The notes below the pieces were generated by a model. That model saw only the letters and a list, made by a program, of their open reading frames with translations. It did not search any database and had not been told where the DNA came from. Positions 58,137 to 64,000 of a DNA stretch of 64,000 nucleotides are shown here, in pieces. Source of the DNA: Lichina pygmaea (lineage: Eukaryota > Ascomycota > Lichinomycetes > Lichinales > Lichinaceae). The DNA lies in the NCBI GenBank assembly GCA_963422465.1, contig OY730171.1, forward strand, positions 5,166,202 through 5,230,201. Reading direction: 5' to 3'. The position numbers and the translations under genes are program-made. Position 1 is the first letter of the stretch, and the number at the start of each line of letters is the position of its first letter.

Positions 58137-58550
58137 AATCTGGTCATACCTCCAAAGTCATGTGCGACTGTTAGCCGAACTCAGCTGGCTGCTCAAATCC
58201 GTGATCGGGGTTTTGTTTTGCGTACACCCTGCGACTTTTGTGTTCTCTGTGGTTATCCGTGCTTCCAGATGCTGGGAGAAGACAATAAGTTGAAATGTGC
58301 TGCGTACACTCGGCGCGGAAGGTCTTGTGTCTCTGTGTCCTGGGAATCTTTGAACATGTCCTGGGACAACCTCCGTGAGGATGTTGCCGCTGACAAGGCA
58401 ACACGCGATGCACTCTTTGAACAACTTGCCACAGTGCAGGCTTGTCTGTCTCGGAAGCGAAAGGTGTTGGAGGGCGCTGAGGTCTGTGCGAGGCAGAAGC
58501 TTCAGTGCTTGGTGAAAGAGATGGAGTCAGATGGCGAGGATTTGACTTGA
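58137..58550 (+). pseudogene. Antisense Cys-rich zinc-finger-like ORF inside the chromovirus
   Basis: An open frame on the strand opposite gag-pol, between the polypurine tract and the chromodomain. Reading: QIRDRGFVLRTPCDFCVLCG, YPCFQMLGEDNKLKCAAYTR, RGRSCVSVSWESL, then a coiled-coil-like tail (LATVQACLSRKRKVL, LQCLVKEMESDGEDL). The CDFCVLCGYPC and KCA...GRSC spacing looks like a small zinc-binding module, similar to short Cys-rich proteins I recall as abundant in some ascomycete genomes. First ATG is at 58269. A plus-strand TATATAAGG box in the LTR lies about 60-70 bp upstream of the frame. Treated as a fossil part of the element; whether it was ever expressed is unknown. Confidence 0.6.
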
Positions 58551-58624
58551 TCAGTCATTGACACATCCCTCCTGCAGGCCGAGCTGTTCGGTCCTACTCC
58601 TGCCGAAACTGTCACAGAAGAAGC

Positions 58625-59950
58625 TGGCAGTTCGCGAGGTTCTTGAGTGGTTCCCAGGTATTTTCTGAGTCTGGGTATCCTTTCCACTTGACAAGGTATT
58701 GCTAACCTTTTCTAGCCAGGATCTGTTCAATCTCAAACTCTTGTTCTTCTTCAGGTTGGTAATGGAATGTTTCCTGCAAGGGTGTGCTCTGGTCGGCTGG
58801 TTTAATCATTGATATATAAAAGTTTGGATAGACTCTGGCATCCCTTGGTAGTCGTATCTTGATGTTGATTGGTCCTGTTTTTTCTTCGACTGAAAATGGT
58901 CTGACCTTGATGTTGTCAAGTTTCTTTGTCTTTGGTTTCTTTGTTTTCCAATTTCTTGTAAGAAGGTAGACTTTATCCCCCTTCTTTAGCTGAGGTGCCA
59001 TTTTCGATTTCTTGTCCATTTGACGTTGCATTCTTTCTGAGGTCTCTTGAAGGTAGTGCCTCATTATTGTGTGTGTTTGTTGTAGGAGCTTGTCATGTTG
59101 GAGTGCTTTCTCTATGTTTGGTGAAGCTCTGCTTGGCATCCCGATGTTCACATGTCGTCCAAAATTGGCAAAAAATAGCAATTCCTTTGTTGAGTCTGAT
59201 CTGTGCTGGTTGATTGCCAGCTGTGCCACTGGTAATAACTGTACCCAATTGCTGTGGATCTGGTTGATGTAATACTGTAAGTAAGTCTCCAGGACTTGGT
59301 TTGCTCACTCTGTCTGGCTGTCAGTTCGTGGGTGATAGGCTGTAGACATTTTGGGTTTTGTTCCCATGGCTGCACTGATTGTCTTCCAGTAGTTGGATGT
59401 GAAGAGTTTGTCTCTGTCTGTAATAATCGTGATCAGAACTCTGTGGTCTCTGACTAATCTGTCCAGTAAAAGGTGTCCCAACTGTTCTGCTGTGTGGGTC
59501 TCCTTGAATAGTACTGCTATTAGATATTTTGTGAATCTGTCCACTATCACCATAATCAAGTTGTAGGTGATTCCTGTGACTGGGTCTTTGGACTTGGGTA
59601 GCTTTGTGATGAAGTCTATTGACACGTCTTCCCACAGGCCTCTCAGTATTGTGTTTGGGTGTCCTTCTCCGTATGGCTTGTGTTTTCCATGTTTGTTTTT
59701 CTGGCATAGTAGACACTTGCTGATGTAGTTTATGACATGTTGTCAGAGGTTAATGACATTGTTCCCTGCCTGTTGGATAAGGTCTGTAGTCTTGGAGATT
59801 CCTGGGTGACCATGTGCTGGATTATCGTGGTAGTTCCTTATTAGTTCTTCAGTGTCTTCTGCCGTGAGCTTGTTGATCTGTGGTTGAGGCACCAGGTTTC
59901 CTTGCTGGTCCTGCTGTAAGATCATTCCTTGGTGTTCATCATCTTCCATG
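58625..59950 (-). pseudogene. Integrase and chromodomain region (fossil)
   Basis: Minus-strand blocks in order: an HHCC-type zinc region (GHPGISKTTDLIQQ and a CLLCQKNKHG patch), integrase core (SIDFITKLPKSKDP, VDRFTKYLIAVLF, HPRTDSQTE), C-terminal domain (KKGDKVYLLTRNWKTKKP, RDARVYPNFYISMIKP) and a chromodomain (YLVKWKGYPDSENTWEPLKN, about 58635-58735). Chromodomains of this class target integration to marked chromatin in related elements. Confidence 0.9.
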
Positions 59951-59961
59951 TGGTCTTTTCG

Positions 59962-61880
59962 TCAGCTTAGTACATCTGCTCTCCCATTGTCTTGTCCAGA
60001 GGTGTACAAGATCTTGAACTTGTGTTGCCCTAGGAGTTCAGCCCATCTGACTTGCTGTCTGTTCAGCTTCTTGGTTGTCGTGAACGTTGTCAGATTCTTG
60101 TGGTCTGTGAGAACAGTGAGTTCAGAACTGCTTTCCGCGTACACTCTCCAGTGTTTAAGTGTGTTGATGACTGCCAGTAGCTCTTTATCATGGATATCAT
60201 AGTTTTGTTCCGCTTGTGTTATTTTTTGTGAGTAGTAGGCAACTGGGTGCCACTTGCCGTCTGCCTGTTGGCATAGACATGCTCCCACTGCCTGATCTGA
60301 AGTGTCTGTCTCGATTCATGTTGGTTGGCCTGTCTTGAAGTTGAGGAGAACTGGTTCCTTGGCGCAAGTGTCCTTGAGCTGTTGGAATGCTTTTTGTTAT
60401 CTCTCCGTCCACCAGTACTCCACATCCTTCTTTGTGAGTTCTGTTAGTGGTGTTGCCATCTGTGAGTAGTTCTTAATGAACTGTCAGTTGAAGTTGGCAA
60501 ATCCTAGGAAGGCTTGTACTTCCTTAACTGACATCAGTGTTGGCTATTGCTAAATCACTTTGATTTTCTCAGGGTCAATCTTGATCCCTTCAATCCCTAT
60601 AACATATCCAAGAAATTCAACTTCCAGTTTGTTGAACTCACATTTCTTTGGGTTGAGCTTGAGCCCTGCCTGTTGTAGGTATCGTAGAACATCCTTCACA
60701 TGTTTGGTATGTTCCTGTTGCGTGTTCGAGTAGACAAGAATGTTGTCCAGGTAGGTGATAGCTGTTTGGTCCAGGTGTGCTCTGATGATGTTGTTGATCA
60801 ATGCTTGACATGTTGCTGGTGTGTTTGTGAGTCCGAATGGCATAACCAGATACTTGTAGTGTCTGTATCAGGTTCTGAAGGCTGTCTTCCATTCTTCTCC
60901 TTCTTTCATGCATATCAGGTTGTATGCTTCTTTCAAGTCCAGCTTGGTAAAGATTGTAGCTTGGCTGATCCTGTCTTGCAATTTGTTCGCATTTGGCAAC
61001 AGATATCAGTTCTTGATGGTAATGTTGTTGAGTTTCCTGTAATCCACACAAAGTTGAAGACTTCTGTCTTTCTTTGGTGCAAATAGTATTGGGTATCCTG
61101 CTGGTGATTGAGATTCTTGAATGAAACTCTTTTTCAGGTTTTCCTCCAGGTACTCGCGAAGTACTTGGAGCTCTTTCTCTGATAACTGGTAAATTGGTCC
61201 AAATCCTGGCTCCATCCCTGGTTGCAACTTGATCTCATGATCCCAAGGTTGGTGCTTAGGCAACACTGCTGTTGTTGTCTCTTCCTGAAAGAGGTTATCA
61301 TACCCAGGTCAGTACTCTTCAGGGATCTCCAGAGGGTTAACAACTTCCTCTCTCTTCATCTCTGACTGTTTGGCCACCTGGTTCTGGGGTGTGCCTGTTG
61401 AGGTGGACCTCTTCTCTTGAGAGTTGTCCTTTCTGTCAGTGAGGTTCCACTGAGGACTCCTTCCCTTATCTGTCCACACCTTCTGCAGCTGGTAACAGGT
61501 CTGAGCTGTGTTGTTAGTGCAGTTCCTAAATGTGAGTACTTCTGTCTTCCAGTTAACAACTGGGTTATACTTCTTTAGCCAAGGCATCCCCAAATAGATA
61601 TCCTGAGTGGCCAACTCGACAATATCAAGGTGGATCCTTTCAGCATGGTGTCCAGTAACTATTTCCATTGGCTGTGTCTCATGGCAGACTAGCTCTGTCT
61701 GTCCATTTGCCATCGTGAGCTGATAGGGCTGCTACTTGTGTCTCCTTCCAGTGCTGAGGGTATTGTAAAGTTGTCTCAAGATGTAGTTTCTACTGGCTCC
61801 AGAGTCAACAAGTGTGTATGTCCGTACTGGTGTGTTGGTGTGTAGTGACACAGGCAATCGCAGGTGCTTTGTGTTGCTAG
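59962..61880 (-). pseudogene. Protease, reverse transcriptase and RNase H region (fossil)
   Basis: Protease: LVDSGASRNYIL near 61775-61815. Reverse transcriptase: [53 protein letters not shown] and the YLDN active-site region with its usual surroundings (TYLDNILVYS), about 60550-61270. RNase H: PVAYYSQKITQAEQNYDIHD, KELLAVINTLKHWRVY and VLTDHKNLTTF, about 59965-60290. Family assignment is Ty3/gypsy. Confidence 0.9.
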
Positions 61881-61925
61881 GGGTCATGTTGTTGAGCTCC
61901 TGATGTCGCCCCTTGACAAGAGAGT

Positions 61926-62492
61926 TCAGTCTTTTCCTGATCGAAGTGTCTTACCACTGACTGGGCAATGGGTCCAGCTATTCCCATCAGTTCTGAGGAA
62001 TCTGTTCATGAATTTGTCTTGCTGATGCTTGTCACATCCAGGCTTGAGGCAGTACTGCCAATTGTCAACGTAGCAGTTGTAGTTGTTGCCTTGCTGTAGG
62101 AACATGAGGTGTTCATGCCAATCATGTGTGTGCCCAGGGAATGTGGTGTGTTGGTGTTTGTCCCAAAGATAGATCTCACACGCATCCTTCTTGCAATTGA
62201 CCCAATGCTTGTGGCAGGTGGTGTGGTAGGGTGAATGTCCTCCGTACCTTTGTAGTTGTTCGTGGTAGGTGCAGTAGTGCTTTGTGCAAAACCTCCACTG
62301 TAGTTCGCTGTGCTGTAGATTTCGTGAGTCCATACTGTAAGCATAGCTTCCTTGTGGTATTTCTTCTTTGATAGACATGGGTTCATCTCGGTCTCCATCA
62401 GAGGTGGCTAAGGGCTCCTGTCCCTTGTCCTGACCTGTCTGTTCTGGTAGGTCCTTGCCTTCTGATGTTGCCAGTTGGTGGACTGCTTCCAA
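61926..62492 (-). pseudogene. His/Cys-rich domain between Gag and protease (fossil)
   Basis: A 188-codon frame. After an acidic start it has repeated metal-ligand patterns: FCTKHYCTYH, CKKDACEIYLWDKH and YCLKPGCDKH all show C-x4-C, two with x2-H, separated by His-rich stretches (HTTCHKHWVNC, HQHTTFPGHTHDWHEH). This is extra to the usual CCHC knuckle. Such a block is not part of the standard Gag-Pol layout I know. Confidence 0.7.
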
Positions 62493-62592
62493 TGTCTGAT
62501 CGTAGTTGTCCTATTGTTCAAGGGATAGCTGAGCCTCTCCTGGTGGGTCCTCTGGCTTGATGACATTCCAGTCTCTGTCAAGCGTATTAAGT

Positions 62593-63425
62593 TGCTATCA
62601 GTGCACCTTGTTCTTTGAACAACAGTCTTTCACCATGTGGCCTAGCTTGCCACAGGTATAGCACTTCAGTGCTTTCCTTTTTTTATTGTTCCTTCCCTTC
62701 GTGAACCTTCCCTTGTGGTGGACTGCATCCAGTTCCATGGGTGCATAGCCATATGGGTCATGTGGTGGTGCCTTGTTAGGCAGCTTGTAGTGGTTGCTCA
62801 CATGCTATGCGGGGTGGCTGTATCCTCCGTCGTGGTGTTTCTCTATCACTTGCTCAAATAGCTTGTCATCAATGTTGATTGCTTGTGCGATGAGTTTGTC
62901 CAGTGTGTTGACTGCTCATCCGTCAAAGATGATTTCATCCTTCATGTTTTCCTTGAGTCCACGTCAGTACATGACCATCAGGGCGTTGTCATCCCAGTCA
63001 GTCAGTACTGAGTATTGTTTGAACTGCGTGGTGTACTCTGCGGCTGAGCGTTGTTGTTTGATGTGCTGGATCATTTGTATAGCCACTTTGTCTTTGTTAG
63101 ATAGTCCAAGGATCCTTTTGATCTTGTCCTTGAATCATGTCTATTTTGTCATCCATTCTGTTGTGCTGTTGTGGTCTCTGTTTCCTGAGAGATGTTTGTT
63201 AACATAGGGCTTGATCCATCAATAAGCATTACCTCTTATGTAAGTGGTTGCGAAGAGGGACCACTTCTCCTTAGGCAGCTTTGTCTCTGGTTGGAATTGA
63301 AAGTAGACTTGGAGTTGCATGAGCCAGTCGTTGACCTTGTTCTTTTCGCCGTAGAACAGGTCTGGCTTGGTGACACTAATCTTTCCATCTGGGAAGTTGG
63401 GGTTGGTTGCTCCTGAGGTACTCAT
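62593..63425 (-). pseudogene. Gag region with CCHC zinc knuckle (fossil)
   Basis: Starts MSTSGATNPNFPDGKISVTK only 18 bp from the 5' LTR. Capsid-like segment DLFYGEKNKVNDWLMQLQVY near 63300-63370. The nucleocapsid knuckle is CYTCGKLGHMVKDC (C-x2-C-x4-H-x4-C) near 62620-62665, within a basic stretch. Confidence 0.88.
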
Positions 63426-63443
63426 CCTTGAGAGTCTTCAAAG

Positions 63444-64000
63444 TGTTGCAGTCTGTACTGTACTGTCCTATCCGAGTATAGGATTAGGGTGAGAGGTGGA
63501 AGGCAGGTTGGTTCTCACAGGAGAGGAGTGTCAAGGAGTGCGAAGGGATTTGGTGGAATGTGGTGGTGGTGACACCTGATCAACAGCTTCGTACAAAAGG
63601 ATTGTATTGAAGTACATCTAGTTGTCTGGATCACAACATGAGTTGAAGACAATTGTTCCATAGGGGAACTATTGCCAGACTATATAGTGCCCAGTTCATG
63701 AGCAGAGTGAGCTCTGCTCACTTTGCTCACTTTTCATGCATGCTGCAGTGAGCTGGGTGAGCTCTGCTCACTTTGCTCACTTTTCATGCACGCTGCAGTG
63801 AGCTGGGTGAGCTCTGCTCACTTTGCTCACTTTTCATACATGCTGCGGCAAGCTGGGTGAGCTCTGCTCACTTTGCTCACTTGTTTGTGTATATGCATAC
63901 TGCGGTGAGCACCCCCTGGTTTGTCTCGCCGGTCACGTGACCGGTTCCCGTGTCACGCTGTCTGGTACTTCTGTCCAGTATCCTGTCTGCTGCTTTCTGT
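63444..64000 (-). repeat. 5' LTR of the chromovirus, cut by window edge
   Basis: Begins TGTTGCAG on the plus strand and matches the left LTR through the end of the window. By comparison it should end about 37 bp beyond. Confidence 0.9.

Larger units (their letters stand above)
57509..64000 (-). mobile_element. Decayed Ty3/gypsy chromovirus, runs off the window
   Basis: Fossil LTR retrotransposon on the minus strand. Order along that strand: 5' LTR (63444 to beyond 64000), Gag with zinc knuckle, a His/Cys-rich segment, protease, reverse transcriptase, RNase H, integrase, chromodomain, polypurine tract, 3' LTR (57509-58102). This order with a chromodomain after integrase defines chromoviruses. 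It looks broken, with many breaks spread over gag and pol. The two LTRs differ by roughly 5 percent over the visible 557 bp, almost all transitions, which fits repeat-induced point mutation or deamination, so divergence cannot be turned simply into an age. It is younger than the LTR fragment it interrupts. Confidence 0.93.

Noticed and set aside
1-64000. CRISPR array, rRNA genes, biosynthetic cluster
   Set aside because: Nothing with spaced identical repeats, rRNA sequence, or PKS/NRPS/terpene core motifs was seen; the organism is a eukaryote.

Overview
This is nuclear DNA of a filamentous ascomycete (Pezizomycotina, probably Sordariomycetes). The gene set is fungal: Cdc24 with PB1, Mrp10, Vph1-type V-ATPase subunit a, an ING/PHD protein, Tfb1, Dsc2, Vps13, glycerol kinase and Ntr1. 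Introns are 50-140 nt, mostly with GTACGT/GTAAGT/GTATGT donors and CTAAC/CTGAC branch points. Family names rest on recognised protein motifs read by eye; no database search was run. Exon joins were chosen by splice consensus, reading phase and family sequence together.

Layout. 1-4.4 kb: 3' end of CDC24 (+) converging on a three-exon MRP10 (-). 4.4-9.3 kb: a divergently placed hypothetical basic protein, then a long gap. 9.3-14.7 kb: an F-box/LRR gene cut by a 200-N assembly gap, then V-ATPase subunit a in seven exons. 14.7-17.3 kb: a convergent intergenic stretch with long poly-C and poly-G tracts. 17.3-22.9 kb: ING/PHD gene (-) and TFIIH subunit Tfb1 (+) sharing a 464-bp divergent promoter. 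22.9-34.2 kb: an LTR-like relic, a multi-pass membrane protein (-), the Dsc2 rhomboid-like subunit (+) and a Cnn_1N microtubule-organising-centre protein (-). 34.2-44.4 kb: VPS13 (-), seven exons, about 3256 aa. 45.4-54.3 kb: a DUF3429 mitochondrial membrane protein, glycerol kinase, a 56-aa Cys-rich protein in three short exons, and the G-patch splicing factor Ntr1/TFIP11 (-).

From about 54.5 kb the window becomes a repeat island. It holds a minisatellite ORF, a nested pair of non-autonomous DNA transposons (outer copy flanked by an exact 10-bp duplication), a fragment of an old LTR, and, inserted in that fragment, a decayed Ty3/gypsy chromovirus on the minus strand that runs off the window. 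The chromovirus carries two unusual things: a His/Cys-rich domain with repeated C-x4-C spacing between the Gag zinc knuckle and the protease, and an antisense Cys-rich ORF between the polypurine tract and the chromodomain, facing a plus-strand TATA at the end of the LTR. That antisense ORF is my best candidate for something worth pursuing.

The host genes are mostly housekeeping (cell polarity, mitoribosome, vacuole acidification, transcription/chromatin, ER-Golgi protein quality control, lipid transfer, glycerol use, splicing). No biosynthetic cluster, CRISPR array, rRNA or convincing tRNA was seen.
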